Shown piece after piece: positions 47,405 to 57,482 of a DNA stretch of 64,000 bases. A program made the translations under genes and the position numbers. The notes under the pieces were generated by a model, which saw only the letters and a list, made by a program, of their open reading frames with translations, ran no database searches and was not told the origin of the DNA. Within the stretch, counting starts at the first letter, position 1. Every line of letters begins with the position of its first letter. This DNA is from Thalassolituus maritimus. Its GTDB lineage: Bacteria > Pseudomonadota > Gammaproteobacteria > Pseudomonadales > Oceanobacteraceae. The stretch is from assembly GCF_900156675.1 (NCBI RefSeq), contig NZ_FTOH01000006.1:239205-303204 (forward strand). The letters run 5' to 3'.

Positions 47405-48616
47405 ATGGGCCTGCGTAGTATGCTCGACAGCCTCGAGCCTCACTTTTTGAAAGGTGGCAAGCTTGAGAAGATGTATCCGCTTTATGAGGCAATTGATACA
47501 GGTCTGTATTCGCCTCCAAGCGTGACCAATAACACTGCTCATGTGCGTGATGGTATCGACCTTAAGCGCATCATGATTACCGTTTGGGTATGTACCTTCC
47601 CGGCGATGTTCTTCGGTATGTACAACATTGGCCTGCAGGCGAACGACGCCATCGCAGCCGGTGCTGGAACGCCGCTTGAAGGCTGGCGTGAAATGCTCAT
47701 CGCTATGCTTGGCGGTGGAGCACATGACGCTTCCAGCCTCTGGGATAATATGGTCTTTGGTGCGGCTTACTTCCTGCCGGTTTATGCCGTTACCTTTATC
47801 GTAGGTGGCTTCTGGGAAGTCCTGTTCGCGACTATCCGCAAACACGAAGTGAACGAAGGCTTCTTCGTAACCTCGGTGCTGTTTGCTCTGACCTTACCGC
47901 CAACGATTCCGCTTTGGCAGGTTGCTCTGGGTATTTCCTTCGGTGTTGTGATCGGTAAAGAGATCTTCGGTGGTACAGGTAAAAACTTCCTGAACCCAGC
48001 ACTGACGGGTCGTGCTTTCCTGTTCTTCGCATACCCGGCTCAGATGTCAGGTAACGCGGTATGGACTGCGGCCGATGGCTACACAGGTGCAACTGCACTG
48101 GGTCTGGCGGCTGAGGGCGGCGTTCAGAACGTTGTTGAATCTGGCATCACCTGGATGGACGCTTTCCTTGGTTTCGTACCGGGCTCCATGGGTGAAGTAA
48201 GCACACTGGCCATTATGATCGGTGGTGCAGTGCTCCTGGTGATGAACATTGCTTCATGGCGTATTGTCGCCGGTGTGATGATCGGTATGGTGGCAATGAC
48301 GCTGCTGCTGAATGCCGTTGGTTCTGACACCAACCCACTGTTTGCGATGCCTTGGTACTGGCATCTGGTTGTTGGTGGTTTCGCGTTCGGTATGTTCTTT
48401 ATGGCAACCGACCCGGTATCCGCCTCAATGACCAATAAAGGTAAGTGGTTCTTCGGTGCACTGATCGGTGTGATGGTAGTGATGATCCGTGTGATCAACC
48501 CAGCCTACCCAGAGGGTATGATGCTGGCGATTCTGTTCGCTAACCTGTTCTCACCACTGATTGATCATTTTGTGGTTCAGGCAAACGTTAAACGGAGGGT
48601 GGCACGTGTCAGCTAA
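47405..48616 (+). CDS. nqrB: Na+-NQR subunit B
   Basis: Integral membrane subunit with about ten spans; covalently binds FMN and contributes to the sodium path. 403 residues; the flavinylation site is the threonine of [10 protein letters not shown] near residue 222, in the D-G-x-(S/T)-G-A-T pattern. [24 protein letters not shown] precedes it. Starts 2 bases after nqrA; overlaps nqrC. Confidence 0.97.
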   Translation: MGLRSMLDSLEPHFLKGGKLEKMYPLYEAIDTGLYSPPSVTNNTAHVRDGIDLKRIMITVWVCTFPAMFFGMYNIGLQANDAIAAGAGTPLEGWREMLIAMLGGGAHDASSLWDNMVFGAAYFLPVYAVTFIVGGFWEVLFATIRKHEVNEGFFVTSVLFALTLPPTIPLWQVALGISFGVVIGKEIFGGTGKNFLNPALTGRAFLFFAYPAQMSGNAVWTAADGYTGATALGLAAEGGVQNVVESGITWMDAFLGFVPGSMGEVSTLAIMIGGAVLLVMNIASWRIVAGVMIGMVAMTLLLNAVGSDTNPLFAMPWYWHLVVGGFAFGMFFMATDPVSASMTNKGKWFFGALIGVMVVMIRVINPAYPEGMMLAILFANLFSPLIDHFVVQANVKRRVARVS

Positions 48617-49403
48617 TAACGACAGCATCCAGAAGACACTCATCGTTGCAGTTCTGCTGTGTCTGGTGTGTGCAATCATTGTTGCAGGTGCGGCGGTTTC
48701 ACTGAAACCACTGCAGGTTGCGAACAAAGTTGAAGACAAAAAGAAAAACGTTCTGGCAGCTGCAGGTATGTTGCAGCCAGGCGTGAGCGTTGAAGAGCAG
48801 TTCAAGAAAATCACGACCCGTATCGTGAATCTTGAAGAAGGTCGTTTTGCGACGGAAGCCGAGCTGGCTGAAATTAAGGCCGCCGGTCTTGATCCGCAGA
48901 AGTACGATCAGCGTAAAGCTTCTAAAACGCCTGAATTGTCCAAGCCTCTGTCTGGTGATGAAGATCCGGCCAGCATTAAGCGCATGGAAAAGTACGCTGA
49001 AATCTACATGATCGAAAACAACGGTGAAATCGAGAAGATCATTCTTCCGATTCACGGCTACGGTCTGTGGTCGACGCTGTACGGCTTTATCGCACTGAAA
49101 GGCGACATGGATACCATCGTTGGTCTGGGTTTCTACTCTCACGCAGAAACACCAGGACTGGGTGGTGAAGTCGACAACCCATCGTGGAAAGCGATCTGGG
49201 AAGGTAAAGAGGTTTACGACGACAGCGGCGACGTTGCTATCAAAGTTGTGAAGGGGCCTGCGGAGCCGGGTAACCCATATCAGGTCGATGGACTCTCTGG
49301 TGCTACTCTGACAAGCCGTGGTGTAAGCAGCCTCGTGCGTTTCTGGGTAGGCGACCGTGCTTTCGGCAGTCTGCTAACCAAACTGAAAGAACAGGGAGCC
49401 TGA
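48606..49403 (+). CDS. nqrC: Na+-NQR subunit C
   Basis: 265-residue subunit with one N-terminal membrane span ([21 protein letters not shown]) and a periplasmic FMN domain. Covalent FMN is attached to the threonine in [14 protein letters not shown]. The start is GTG at 48606, overlapping nqrB by 11 bases with GGAGG upstream; an ATT/ATG further left would lie inside nqr[10 protein letters not shown] is a conserved segment. Confidence 0.96.
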   Translation: MSANNDSIQKTLIVAVLLCLVCAIIVAGAAVSLKPLQVANKVEDKKKNVLAAAGMLQPGVSVEEQFKKITTRIVNLEEGRFATEAELAEIKAAGLDPQKYDQRKASKTPELSKPLSGDEDPASIKRMEKYAEIYMIENNGEIEKIILPIHGYGLWSTLYGFIALKGDMDTIVGLGFYSHAETPGLGGEVDNPSWKAIWEGKEVYDDSGDVAIKVVKGPAEPGNPYQVDGLSGATLTSRGVSSLVRFWVGDRAFGSLLTKLKEQGA

Positions 49404-49404
49404 G

Positions 49405-50067
49405 ATGTCACAGATTAAAACTGTTCTGACTGAACCGCTCTTCAGTAAGAACCCGATTGCCGTACAGATCCTTGGTATCTGTTCTGCACTGGCGGTAACC
49501 ACAAGTCTGCAGGTGACACTGGTAATGTGTCTGGCACTGACTTCGGTAACGGCGTTGTCTAACACAGGTATCGCACTGATCCGGAATCACATTCCGAACA
49601 ACATCCGTATTATCGTACAGATGACCATCATTGCCTCGCTGGTAATCGTGGTAGACCAGGTACTGAAAGCCTTCGCTTATGAAATCAGTAAGCAGCTGTC
49701 GGTATTCGTTGGTCTGATCATCACCAACTGTATCGTAATGGGTCGCGCAGAAGCCTTCGCTATGAAAAATGGCCCGGTTCTGAGCTTCTTCGACGGTATT
49801 GGTAACGGCCTTGGTTACTCGGTGGTACTGATCACGGTTGCGGTGATTCGTGAACTCTTTGGTGCGGGTAAGCTGCTGGGCTTCGAGATTCTGCCTCTGG
49901 TCACCGACGGTGGCTGGTATCAGTCTAACGGTCTGCTGCTGCTGCCACCTTCAGCCTTCTTCATCATCGGTGGTTTCATCTGGGTACTGCGTACCTGGAA
50001 GAAAGATCAGGTGGAAGAGTCTGAATTTAAAATTCTGCCAAACACTGAACACAGCGGAGGTCACTGA
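49405..50067 (+). CDS. nqrD: Na+-NQR subunit D
   Basis: 220-residue integral membrane subunit with about six spans, paired with NqrE in the pseudo-symmetric membrane core. Motifs: [37 protein letters not shown]. The nqrC stop and this ATG are separated by one base (TGAGATG), and the last base overlaps nqrE. Confidence 0.96.
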   Translation: MSQIKTVLTEPLFSKNPIAVQILGICSALAVTTSLQVTLVMCLALTSVTALSNTGIALIRNHIPNNIRIIVQMTIIASLVIVVDQVLKAFAYEISKQLSVFVGLIITNCIVMGRAEAFAMKNGPVLSFFDGIGNGLGYSVVLITVAVIRELFGAGKLLGFEILPLVTDGGWYQSNGLLLLPPSAFFIIGGFIWVLRTWKKDQVEESEFKILPNTEHSGGH

Positions 50068-50681
50068 TGGAACACTATATCAGCCTGCTGGTTAAGGCAG
50101 TCTTTGTTGAAAATATGGCGCTGGCCTTCTTCCTGGGGATGTGTACCTTCCTCGCGATCTCGAAGAAGATTCAGACGTCTCTCGGTCTCGGTATCGCGGT
50201 TGTTGTTGTACTCGCGATTACCGTGCCGGTTAACAACCTGATCTATACCTACCTTCTGAAAGAAGGTGCGCTGGCGTGGGCCGGTGAAGAGTTTGCTCAG
50301 GTCGACCTCAGCTTCCTGGGTCTGCTGACCTACATCGGCGTTATCGCGGCGATGGTTCAGATCCTTGAGATGGTGCTCGATAAGTACTTCCCATCACTGT
50401 ACAACGCGCTGGGTGTATTCCTGCCGTTGATTACGGTGAACTGTGCGATTCTCGGTGCATCACTCTTCATGGTTGAGCGTGACTACAGCTTTGGTGAATC
50501 AACGGTCTACGGTGTGGGCGCAGGTGTCGGTTGGGCACTGGCGATTACTGCACTGGCAGGTATCCGTGAGAAGCTGAAGTACAGCGACGTACCGGCAGGC
50601 CTTGAAGGTCTGGGTATTACCTTTATGACGGTTGGCCTGATGTCTCTTGGCTTCATGTCATTCTCTGGCGTATCACTGTAA
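50067..50681 (+). CDS. nqrE: Na+-NQR subunit E
   Basis: 204-residue membrane subunit homologous to Nqr[22 protein letters not shown] and [22 protein letters not shown], with the membrane-embedded cysteines that hold the intersubunit iron centre. Its ATG overlaps the nqrD stop (TGATG). Confidence 0.96.
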   Translation: MEHYISLLVKAVFVENMALAFFLGMCTFLAISKKIQTSLGLGIAVVVVLAITVPVNNLIYTYLLKEGALAWAGEEFAQVDLSFLGLLTYIGVIAAMVQILEMVLDKYFPSLYNALGVFLPLITVNCAILGASLFMVERDYSFGESTVYGVGAGVGWALAITALAGIREKLKYSDVPAGLEGLGITFMTVGLMSLGFMSFSGVSL

Positions 50682-50691
50682 GGAGTCGGTT

Positions 50692-51915
50692 GTGGATATA
50701 GAAATCATACTCGGCGTTGTGATGTTCACCGTGATTGTACTGTCACTGGTGTTCATCATCCTGGGTGCTCGCAGCAAGCTGGTTAACTCCGGTAAGGTAA
50801 AAATCCTGGTGAACGGTGAGCGTACCGTTGAAACAGAAGCCGGTGGCAAGCTGCTGAACACACTGGCAGCCAATAATATCTTCCTGTCATCAGCCTGTGG
50901 CGGTGGCGGTACCTGTGCGCAGTGTAAGTGCATCGTGAAATCTGGTGGTGGTGAAATGCTGCCTACAGAAGCGTCGCACTTCACTAAGGGTGAAGCCCGT
51001 GAAGGCTGGCGTCTGTCTTGTCAGGCACCGGTTAAGCAGGATATGGAAGTGGAAGTTCCTGAAGAGGTCTTCGGTGTTAAGAAGTGGGAAACCACGGTTG
51101 TATCTAACCCGAACGTTGCGACCTTTATTAAGGAGCTGACGCTTGAACTGCCTGAGGGGGAGAACGTTGACTTCCGTGCCGGCGGTTACGTTCAGCTTGA
51201 GTGTCCTCCGTACGAGATTAACTTCTCTGACTTCGACATCGAAGAAGAGTACCGCGGTGACTGGGAGCGTTTCGGCTTCTTCGATCTGAAAGCGGTCAAC
51301 AAAGAAGACACCATCCGTGCTTACTCGATGGCGAACTATCCGGAAGAGAAGGGCGTTGTTAAGTTCAACATCCGTATTGCTACGCCGCCTCCGGGCAGCA
51401 AAGGCATTAACCCGGGCATCATGTCGTCTTACGTCTTCAACCTGAAGCCAGGCGACAAAGTGACGGTATACGGTCCATTCGGTGAATTCTTCGCGAAAGA
51501 TACTGACGCTGAAATGGTGTTCGTGGGCGGTGGTGCTGGTATGGCGCCAATGCGTTCACACATCTTCGATCAGCTGAAGCGTCTGAACTCTAAGCGTAAG
51601 ATCAGCTTCTGGTACGGTGCACGCTCGCTGCGTGAACTCTTCTATCAGGATGAATACGATCAGCTTGCCGAAGAGAACGACAACTTCGAATGGCACGTTG
51701 CTATGTCTGACCCTCAGCCAGAAGATAACTGGGAAGGTCTGACCGGCTTCATCCATAATGTACTGTATGAAGAGTACCTGAAGGATCACCCGGCACCGGA
51801 AGATTGCGAGTTCTACATGTGTGGGCCGCCAATCATGAACCAGTCGGTGATCAGCATGCTGGAAAACATGGGTGTTGAACCCGAGAACATCATGCTTGAT
51901 GACTTCGGTGGCTGA
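50692..51915 (+). CDS. nqrF: Na+-NQR subunit F (NADH-oxidising)
   Basis: Entry subunit: NADH reduces FAD and then a [2Fe-2S] cluster. 407 residues: one N-terminal membrane span, a ferredoxin domain with [12 protein letters not shown], and a flavoreductase domain with [11 protein letters not shown] (FAD) and [18 protein letters not shown] (NADH), ending [14 protein letters not shown] and DDFGG. The start is GTG at 50692 with AAGGAG upstream. Last gene of the operon. The flavin transferase apbE that loads FMN on NqrB/C is not in the window. Confidence 0.97.
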   Translation: MDIEIILGVVMFTVIVLSLVFIILGARSKLVNSGKVKILVNGERTVETEAGGKLLNTLAANNIFLSSACGGGGTCAQCKCIVKSGGGEMLPTEASHFTKGEAREGWRLSCQAPVKQDMEVEVPEEVFGVKKWETTVVSNPNVATFIKELTLELPEGENVDFRAGGYVQLECPPYEINFSDFDIEEEYRGDWERFGFFDLKAVNKEDTIRAYSMANYPEEKGVVKFNIRIATPPPGSKGINPGIMSSYVFNLKPGDKVTVYGPFGEFFAKDTDAEMVFVGGGAGMAPMRSHIFDQLKRLNSKRKISFWYGARSLRELFYQDEYDQLAEENDNFEWHVAMSDPQPEDNWEGLTGFIHNVLYEEYLKDHPAPEDCEFYMCGPPIMNQSVISMLENMGVEPENIMLDDFGG

Positions 51916-51935
51916 TTACCAGTTGCCGTAAAGAG

Positions 51936-51962
51936 AACCGCGCTTCGGCGCGGTTTTTTTAT
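51936..51962 (+). terminator. Terminator of the nqr operon
   Basis: Stem aaccgcgc/gcgcggtt on a TTCG loop followed by T7. Confidence 0.95.
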
Positions 51963-52186
51963 GTCCGCAAATGGCACTCTTGTTGTGCATTCGGGCCTTG
52001 AACTGTTGATTAAATGGAAAGAGTTATTTGAACTGGGCCAATCTGACGCCATATTTACACTAAACAATGACTTAACACCGGATTCAGGACATCCATAACT
52101 GACTAATTCCGGTATCATGTCGCAACAGTGTAATGCTCCATCGCTACACTGCGTAGAGTAACTGACGTAAACCAACTGAGTTGTCT

Positions 52187-53332
52187 ATGAGTAAATCAGT
52201 ACAGAAAGAAAAAGCCCCCATTAACTGGACGGCGACCATCATGTTCATCGTGACGACAGGCGTTGCCGTCACACTCGTACCTTGGTACGGCATGACCTAT
52301 GGCTACGAAACTTCAACCTGGGTCTCCTACCTGGTGCTGACCTGGATTACCGGCATGGCGATTACTGGCGGTTACCACCGTCTTTGGTCTCATAATGCTT
52401 ATGATGCCCACCCGATTCTGCGTGTCTGGTATGCGCTGTGGGGTGCGGCAGCGCTCGAGAACACCATCCTCGACTGGTGTTCTGGCCACCGTGTACACCA
52501 CCGTCACTGTGACGACGTGGATAAAGACCCGTACTCTGCGAAGCGCGGTTTGTGGTTCTCTCACATGGGTTGGATGATTCGCGAATACCCAAGTGGTCGC
52601 GTAGATTTCGCCAACGTGAAGAATCTGATGAAAGACCCAATCGTTATGTGGCAGTACAAGTACTATGTGCCTATCGTGTTTGCGATGAACATTGGTGTAC
52701 CGCTGGCACTGGGCCTGATCTTCGGTGATGTATGGGGCATGCTGCTTCTGGCGGGCTTCCTGCGCATCGTGACGACTCACCACGTAACCTTTTTCATCAA
52801 CTCGATTGCTCACAAGTGGGGCTCTCAGCCGTACACGGATGAAAACACAGCGCGTGACAATGCATTCTTCGCATTCCTGACGCATGGTGAGGGTTATCAC
52901 AACTATCACCACATCTTCCAGACTGACTACCGTAACGGTATCCGCTGGTTCCACTGGGACCCAACCAAGTGGTTCATTAAAGGTTGCTCATACGTGGGTC
53001 TGACCAGCAATCTGCGCACGGTTCCGGATTTTAAAATCCGTCGTGCCATGGTGAAGATGCAATTTAAACGCGCTCAGGAGAAGCTTGCGAAAGCTGAAAA
53101 TTCTGAGAAGTGGACTGAACTGCTCGAGAAAGAATACGAGAAGTACCACGCCATGCTGAATGAATGGGCAGAAGCACAGAGCGAAAAACTCGATGAGACG
53201 CGCAAGCAGCTCAAAGAGAAGTGGGAAAAGAACGCGATCCGTCAGCAGTACCACGAACTCGAAGAGCAACTGCACGAACAGAGCCAGCGTATTAAGTCTC
53301 TGATGGCTGAATATAAGGCATCTGTCGCTTGA
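52187..53332 (+). CDS. Acyl-CoA/fatty-acid desaturase with C-terminal coiled coil
   Basis: A 381-residue membrane di-iron desaturase that would introduce a cis double bond (delta-9 type) into acyl chains. Histidine boxes: HRLWSH near residue 66, HRVHHRH near 103, HNYHH near 242, with membrane spans around 17-60 and 160-205. The last ~85 residues (after about 295) are a long charged helix (KAENSEKWTELLEKEYEKYH and QLKEKWEKNAIRQQYHELEE) longer than in standard bacterial DesB-type enzymes. ATG at 52187; a TTG two codons earlier is less likely. Fatty-acid-responsive control by PsrA is plausible but I see no clear site upstream. Confidence 0.9.
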   Translation: MSKSVQKEKAPINWTATIMFIVTTGVAVTLVPWYGMTYGYETSTWVSYLVLTWITGMAITGGYHRLWSHNAYDAHPILRVWYALWGAAALENTILDWCSGHRVHHRHCDDVDKDPYSAKRGLWFSHMGWMIREYPSGRVDFANVKNLMKDPIVMWQYKYYVPIVFAMNIGVPLALGLIFGDVWGMLLLAGFLRIVTTHHVTFFINSIAHKWGSQPYTDENTARDNAFFAFLTHGEGYHNYHHIFQTDYRNGIRWFHWDPTKWFIKGCSYVGLTSNLRTVPDFKIRRAMVKMQFKRAQEKLAKAENSEKWTELLEKEYEKYHAMLNEWAEAQSEKLDETRKQLKEKWEKNAIRQQYHELEEQLHEQSQRIKSLMAEYKASVA

Positions 53333-53356
53333 TGCGGATCAGATTCTGAGTAACTC

Positions 53357-53386
53357 AAAAAACCGCGCCTCGGCGCGGTTTTTTTA
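53357..53386 (+). terminator. Terminator after the desaturase gene
   Basis: A perfect stem with A-run before (aaaaaaccgcgcc / ggcgcggtttttt), resembling the nqr terminator stem. Confidence 0.94.
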
Positions 53387-53506
53387 TTGCCGTTAAATTG
53401 TACCTGAATACAGGTTTCTGTATTTCGCTTGCAAAGTATCAGTAGGGAAGACGTGCGATTCCAGAATCGTTAGACTTGCGTCTATCAAATTGTGGAAGGG
53501 CTGATC

Positions 53507-54178
53507 ATGGCAAACATCGTAATTACTGGGGCAAACCGGGGAATTGGACTGGCATTGGCGAAGCTTTACGAAGCGCGCGGTGACTCAGTTACAGCGGTTT
53601 GTCGCGAAACCAACGACGAGATCGAAGAGATCGCCGATCAGGTGCTGTCAGACATCGATATTACGAATGAAGAGCAACTGCCGGGCATTGCCATGGTACT
53701 GGACCGGATTCTCGATGATCCCATCGACGTATTGATCAACAACGCAGGCTTATTCACTAACGAGACTCTGCACGATCTCGACAGTGATCGCATTCGCGCA
53801 CAGTTCGAAGTGAATGCCATTGCTCCACTAATGGTGACCCGTGAGCTCCTGCCGTTAATGGCTGAAGGCACTAAGATTGCGAATATCACCAGCCGTATGG
53901 GTTCAATCGAGGACAATACCTCAGGCGCGTACTACGGCTATCGTGCTTCAAAAGCGGCGGTCAATGCTATCGGTAAAAGCCTCGCGAATGATCTGAAAGA
54001 GCACGGCGTAATGGTGGCTCAGATTCATCCGGGTTTCGTACAGACACGTATGGTTGGGTTTAACGGCGATATCTCGCCAGAGCAGGCCGCAGAAGGTATT
54101 GCCGCCCGCATTGACGACCTGACCCTCGAAACAACAGGTAGCTTCTGGCACTCTAATGGCCAGCCGTTACCTTGGTAA
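53507..54178 (+). CDS. Short-chain dehydrogenase/reductase
   Basis: A 223-residue classical SDR: TGANRGIGLALA nucleotide-binding loop at the start, NNAGLF near residue 80, catalytic Ser in ITSRMGS and YRASK (Tyr-x-x-x-Lys) near 144. These are NAD(P)-dependent oxidoreductases; the substrate is unknown. The ATG at 53507 directly precedes ANIVITGANRG; an in-frame start 15 bases upstream is less like the family. Confidence 0.92.
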   Translation: MANIVITGANRGIGLALAKLYEARGDSVTAVCRETNDEIEEIADQVLSDIDITNEEQLPGIAMVLDRILDDPIDVLINNAGLFTNETLHDLDSDRIRAQFEVNAIAPLMVTRELLPLMAEGTKIANITSRMGSIEDNTSGAYYGYRASKAAVNAIGKSLANDLKEHGVMVAQIHPGFVQTRMVGFNGDISPEQAAEGIAARIDDLTLETTGSFWHSNGQPLPW

Positions 54179-54210
54179 GTCACCTTCAGGGATTCAAATA
54201 AGGATTCACT

Positions 54211-54567
54211 ATGAAACCGCGTATTTTAAAAAAGCACCACAGCCGTTATCTTGCTGAGTTTCTGGTTGAGTGCAGCCAGAACCCTGAGTGGACGAAAAAA
54301 CTTCAGGGATTAAACGAAGAAAACAAACTCGATACCGCCGTTGAAGGGTTACCGAAAGAATTTCTTGAAGACTTTCCGGAAGCCGAGCAATACAACCTGG
54401 CCTACAGTGTTGAGCGTGTCGACCTGAGCGAAGTCCCTCGCGCGGCTTCCTGCTGGTGGCCGGTCGACGAAGAAACGCATTACTACGTTGCGTACCCAAC
54501 GGCGTTTCCTGAAGCGAAGCTGTATCTGGCCATCGACTTTGACGATCATTCCGACTGCTGTCATTAA
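54211..54567 (+). CDS. Conserved small protein, function unknown
   Basis: A 118-residue soluble protein with no signal peptide, AAGGA 7 bases before its ATG. It begins with a basic helix (KPRILKKHHSRYLAEFLVE) and ends in a compact domain with Trp-Trp and a His/Cys-rich tail (DDHSDCCH), which could bind a metal, though this is a guess. It is between an SDR gene and the HEPN-like gene, same strand, 22 bases from the latter. Confidence 0.75.
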   Translation: MKPRILKKHHSRYLAEFLVECSQNPEWTKKLQGLNEENKLDTAVEGLPKEFLEDFPEAEQYNLAYSVERVDLSEVPRAASCWWPVDEETHYYVAYPTAFPEAKLYLAIDFDDHSDCCH

Positions 54568-54589
54568 TTGATACCCGTAAGGAAGCTGC

Positions 54590-55243
54590 ATGACACCCGA
54601 TGAATTGCACGAGCGTTTGCGTGCACAGAGAGATCTGTTTAACGAAGAGCACTCGACGCGCCTTCACCGTGCAATCAGCTGGTGGCGTGCAGCCCAGGAG
54701 CAGCAGGGCAATGCAGACCTGCAATTCATCACAGCGTGGATTTCTCTCAGTGCCTGTTGCCTGACGGACGAAAGCCAGCCGGGTAACAGCAGCTTCCTGA
54801 AACTGATCGAACAGTTGGTCTCCCTCGACAAAGAACAAGCCATCTACGAAATGCTCTGGCACCAGTACTCTGGTTCAGTAAAAGCCTTGCTCAAAAACCA
54901 GTTTGTGTATGGCCCGTTCTGGGAAGCACAGCGTCAGGTTGCGGTGAATCCAACCGCAGAAAGCGATTGGAAAGAGCGCTTTGAACGCTCATCGGTCGAA
55001 GCATTGAACTGTCTTAGCCGAAAGAAGGTCCCTGAGTTGCTGGCACTGACGCTTGAGCGTCTCAGTGTACTGCAGGAGCAGGTGATTGGCGGTGGCGCGA
55101 CCTTCAACAGTCGTGTGAACCGTGAGCAGGTCGAAACCGGCTCAAGTCTGCTGATGACACTTTTGCCTGTCGTTCTGAACATCATGCTTGAGCACCCGCA
55201 TGAAGACTGGGGTACGTTGGCATTTCCTGTAGTTTCCAATTAG
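54590..55243 (+). CDS. HEPN-like alpha-helical protein, function unknown
   Basis: A 217-residue all-helical protein. RLHRAISWWRAAQEQQGNADLQFITAWISLSACC near residue 25 resembles the central helix pair of HEPN-type proteins, and a second helical bundle (FERSSVEALNCLSRKK) follows. HEPN proteins are often RNA-cutting toxins or stress factors with an Rx4-6H motif; I could not identify a convincing intact one here, so catalytic function is unsupported. Probably in an operon with the preceding small gene. Confidence 0.7.
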   Translation: MTPDELHERLRAQRDLFNEEHSTRLHRAISWWRAAQEQQGNADLQFITAWISLSACCLTDESQPGNSSFLKLIEQLVSLDKEQAIYEMLWHQYSGSVKALLKNQFVYGPFWEAQRQVAVNPTAESDWKERFERSSVEALNCLSRKKVPELLALTLERLSVLQEQVIGGGATFNSRVNREQVETGSSLLMTLLPVVLNIMLEHPHEDWGTLAFPVVSN

Positions 55244-55350
55244 TCTCTCATTAGATTCCAGACAGTTTCAGGCTGAAAGCACTGAACCTGTTGCTCATTT
55301 CTTAGTCATAACAATTACCTTGTTGGGTATTCTCCCACTAAGGAGAGGTT

Positions 55351-55605
55351 ATGAAACATAGAAACAGTGAGGAACATCGTATCGAACAACGTCTGCGCAG
55401 AATCGAAACACAACTTCAGGATATTCTGATGGCACTTGATCACCAATCGTCCGAGCGTCCTGGTGACGATGATCAGAGTCTGCTTGATAGTGCCCTGCGT
55501 GAACTCCAGAGCAACCGAGATGATATTGCTCTGAGACTTTTTGCCATGGAAGCGGCGAATGATCCTGAGCATGGACCGGAATCAGACCCAGAGCACGACA
55601 TATAG
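55351..55605 (+). CDS. Small coiled-coil protein, function unknown
   Basis: An 84-residue acidic protein with a strong ribosome-binding site (AAGGAGAGG). The N-terminal half is an amphipathic helix (RIEQRLRRIETQLQDIL), the end is Asp/Glu/Pro-rich. No family recognised. It stands alone, convergent with the enoyl-reductase-like gene. Confidence 0.72.
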   Translation: MKHRNSEEHRIEQRLRRIETQLQDILMALDHQSSERPGDDDQSLLDSALRELQSNRDDIALRLFAMEAANDPEHGPESDPEHDI

Positions 55606-55631
55606 AAAACTCTGGGCCTCTGGCGTAATTC

Positions 55632-56933
55632 TTACGCCGCTTTCTCGTCGGCGGACTCCGCCGGCGTGATGTCTTCAAACTTCATATTGGCGTTCTTCTG
55701 CAGGCGCTCCATAAACACCTCGTTGAACAAGGCACCCGGCGTCCAGAAGCCGCCTTTGCCCCAGCGTTTCTTGCCACGGTTGTGGTAATCGAGAGCGAGG
55801 CAGACGGCGGCTTCGCCCAGCATCTTGCCTGTAAAGCCGTAGCCCGGATCTTTGTCGCCGGTGACTTTGGTGGCGATCACGGGCTCTTTACCGTGCTTGT
55901 AGTCTTTGTCGTAGCCGTAGAAGCGGATATCAAAGTAACCTTCTTCCTGCTCTTTCGGCGATGGCCCCTGACCCGGCTTCGGCAGGACAAATTTCTCCAG
56001 CAATGCGCGGGTTGGTTTCAAGGCTGCACCAACCATAAAAGCGCCAAGCCCTAAGGTCATCCCTTTAGCCATGCGGCGACCTTTTGAACCTTTGCCGGTG
56101 AGCATAGCTTCGTTGTACTCGAAGCGATCGCCATACTCATTTTCAAGCAGTGCGTTCGTGCGGTGAACTACGCGCGTGTTGATGGCCGCCATGATGAACG
56201 GCATACCCCAGGCGTTCGAAGCACGGTCGAAAAAGGCGCGCTTGATATCAGGTTGTCTGACGCGAAAACCATGATCCGGCGGACAGAGAGAGTAGGGGTT
56301 GGCGAGTTCTTTTTTCAGTGAGGGGTTTGCCATTACCTCTTTCGTCAGCTGCAGCATACTTGCGATGGTGCCGCCTGACATCCCGCCTTTGGCCGCCTTA
56401 ACACGCATCTCAACTTTGCTGACGGTGTGGCCGACTTTTTCTTTAGCAAGCTCTTGCAGGTGGCGCACGCCCATATCTGATGGAATGGAATCAAAACCAC
56501 AGCAGTGAACGATACGTGCGCCGGTTTCTACCGCCTGCGACTCGTATTTATCCAGCATACGTTTAATCCACTGTGGTTCACCGGTGAGGTCGCAGTAGTC
56601 AATGCCGGCGTCAACACAGGCTTTTACCAGTGGCTCACCATACAGAGCGTAAGGACCCACGGTAGACACAACCACGCGGGTTGAATCGCACAGTTCGGCG
56701 AGACTCGCTTCGTCGGCGGCGTCAGCAATGATGTATTCAACGTCTCCGGCATCATTACCGAGAATCGGCGCGAGTGTGCCACGCACCTGCTGAAGCTTAC
56801 GCTCAGAACGGCCAGCAATTGCCCATTTCAGATCTTTGTTCCAGCCGTATTGTGCAGCGATGTAGCGGGTGAGAATTCCACCCACAAACGAAGTGGCACC
56901 AAAAATAATGACGTCATACTTACCGCGTGGCAT
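55632..56933 (-). CDS. Saccharopine dehydrogenase-like/trans-acting enoyl reductase family protein
   Basis: A 433-residue protein with an N-terminal Rossmann motif (VIIFGATSFVGGILTRYIA), YCDLTGEP near residue 115, and HCCGFDSIPSDMGV near 150, the signature of the saccharopine dehydrogenase-like family that includes mycobacterial trans-acting enoyl reductases. In gammaproteobacteria its job is unknown and is likely lipid-related. ATG at 56933 (MPRGKYDVI, with AAGGAG upstream) is better than the TTG at 56957. Divergent from arsR with a shared upstream region. Confidence 0.88.
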   Translation of the reverse strand: MPRGKYDVIIFGATSFVGGILTRYIAAQYGWNKDLKWAIAGRSERKLQQVRGTLAPILGNDAGDVEYIIADAADEASLAELCDSTRVVVSTVGPYALYGEPLVKACVDAGIDYCDLTGEPQWIKRMLDKYESQAVETGARIVHCCGFDSIPSDMGVRHLQELAKEKVGHTVSKVEMRVKAAKGGMSGGTIASMLQLTKEVMANPSLKKELANPYSLCPPDHGFRVRQPDIKRAFFDRASNAWGMPFIMAAINTRVVHRTNALLENEYGDRFEYNEAMLTGKGSKGRRMAKGMTLGLGAFMVGAALKPTRALLEKFVLPKPGQGPSPKEQEEGYFDIRFYGYDKDYKHGKEPVIATKVTGDKDPGYGFTGKMLGEAAVCLALDYHNRGKKRWGKGGFWTPGALFNEVFMERLQKNANMKFEDITPAESADEKAA

Positions 56934-57048
56934 GTATCGCTCCTTAAGCTCAGTCAAAAGAGGGTTTGAGAAAGATGAGATAACACTAGCAGCCTTTTAG
57001 TTACTTGAAAAAGGGGCAATCCGGCCGTTTGGCAGAGGTAAAATTTGC

Positions 57049-57084
57049 ATATACGGAAAAACATATATATGGTTTTCCGTATGT
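57049..57084 (+). promoter_or_regulatory. Inverted repeat upstream of arsR, probable ArsR operator
   Basis: Arms ATACGGAAAA (57051-57060) and TTTTCCGTAT (57073-57082) flank an AT-rich centre (ACATATATATGG). The 10-bp symmetry lies 58 bases before the arsR start, in the promoter region, as expected for a repressor released by arsenite or antimonite. Confidence 0.78.
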
Positions 57085-57139
57085 GTTGGCTGGCGACTTC
57101 TGGTAAAGGCTACGAGTCGAAATACAGGGCTTAAAAACA

Positions 57140-57472
57140 ATGACACCCGTTGAACTCATGAAACTGCTCGCCGATGAGACACGGCTGACCTCAGTGATTG
57201 CAATGAAATCAGGGCCAAGGTGCGTCTGTGACCTGATGGAGATACTGCAACTCAGCCAACCCAAAGTATCCCGGCATCTGGCTATTTTACGCGAAGCCGG
57301 TCTGGTCGAGACCGAGCGTCGCGGCCAGTGGGTTTATTACTCCTTAGTACCTCAGCTACCTGCGTGGGTAGATCAGACCATCAACGCGCTGGCACCTGTC
57401 GTCATCGAGTCCGTAATGGAATCTACCCCCGGAATAACGATCACCCCTGGAGAATCGTCAGCGTGCTGCTGA
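57140..57472 (+). CDS. arsR: ArsR-family metalloregulator
   Basis: A 110-residue winged-helix repressor. LADETRLTSVIAMKSG starts the domain, the arsenic-binding CVCDLME is near residue 31 (cysteine pair in the recognition helix region), and LSQPKVSRHLAILREAGLVETERRGQWVYYSL is the DNA-binding part. The C-terminus ends Ser-Ala-Cys-Cys, a further possible metal-ligand pair. First gene of arsR-arsC-acr3. Confidence 0.95.
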   Translation: MTPVELMKLLADETRLTSVIAMKSGPRCVCDLMEILQLSQPKVSRHLAILREAGLVETERRGQWVYYSLVPQLPAWVDQTINALAPVVIESVMESTPGITITPGESSACC

Positions 57473-57482
57473 TGTCTGACTT

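Noticed and set aside
51961..52098. 45-codon frame beginning in the nqr terminator
   Set aside because: Its start is in the T-run, with no ribosome-binding site; the sequence looks like promoter region of the desaturase gene.
51963..52186. PsrA/DesT-type site before the desaturase
   Set aside because: No GAAAC-N-GTTT-like inverted repeat; only isolated half-site-like words.
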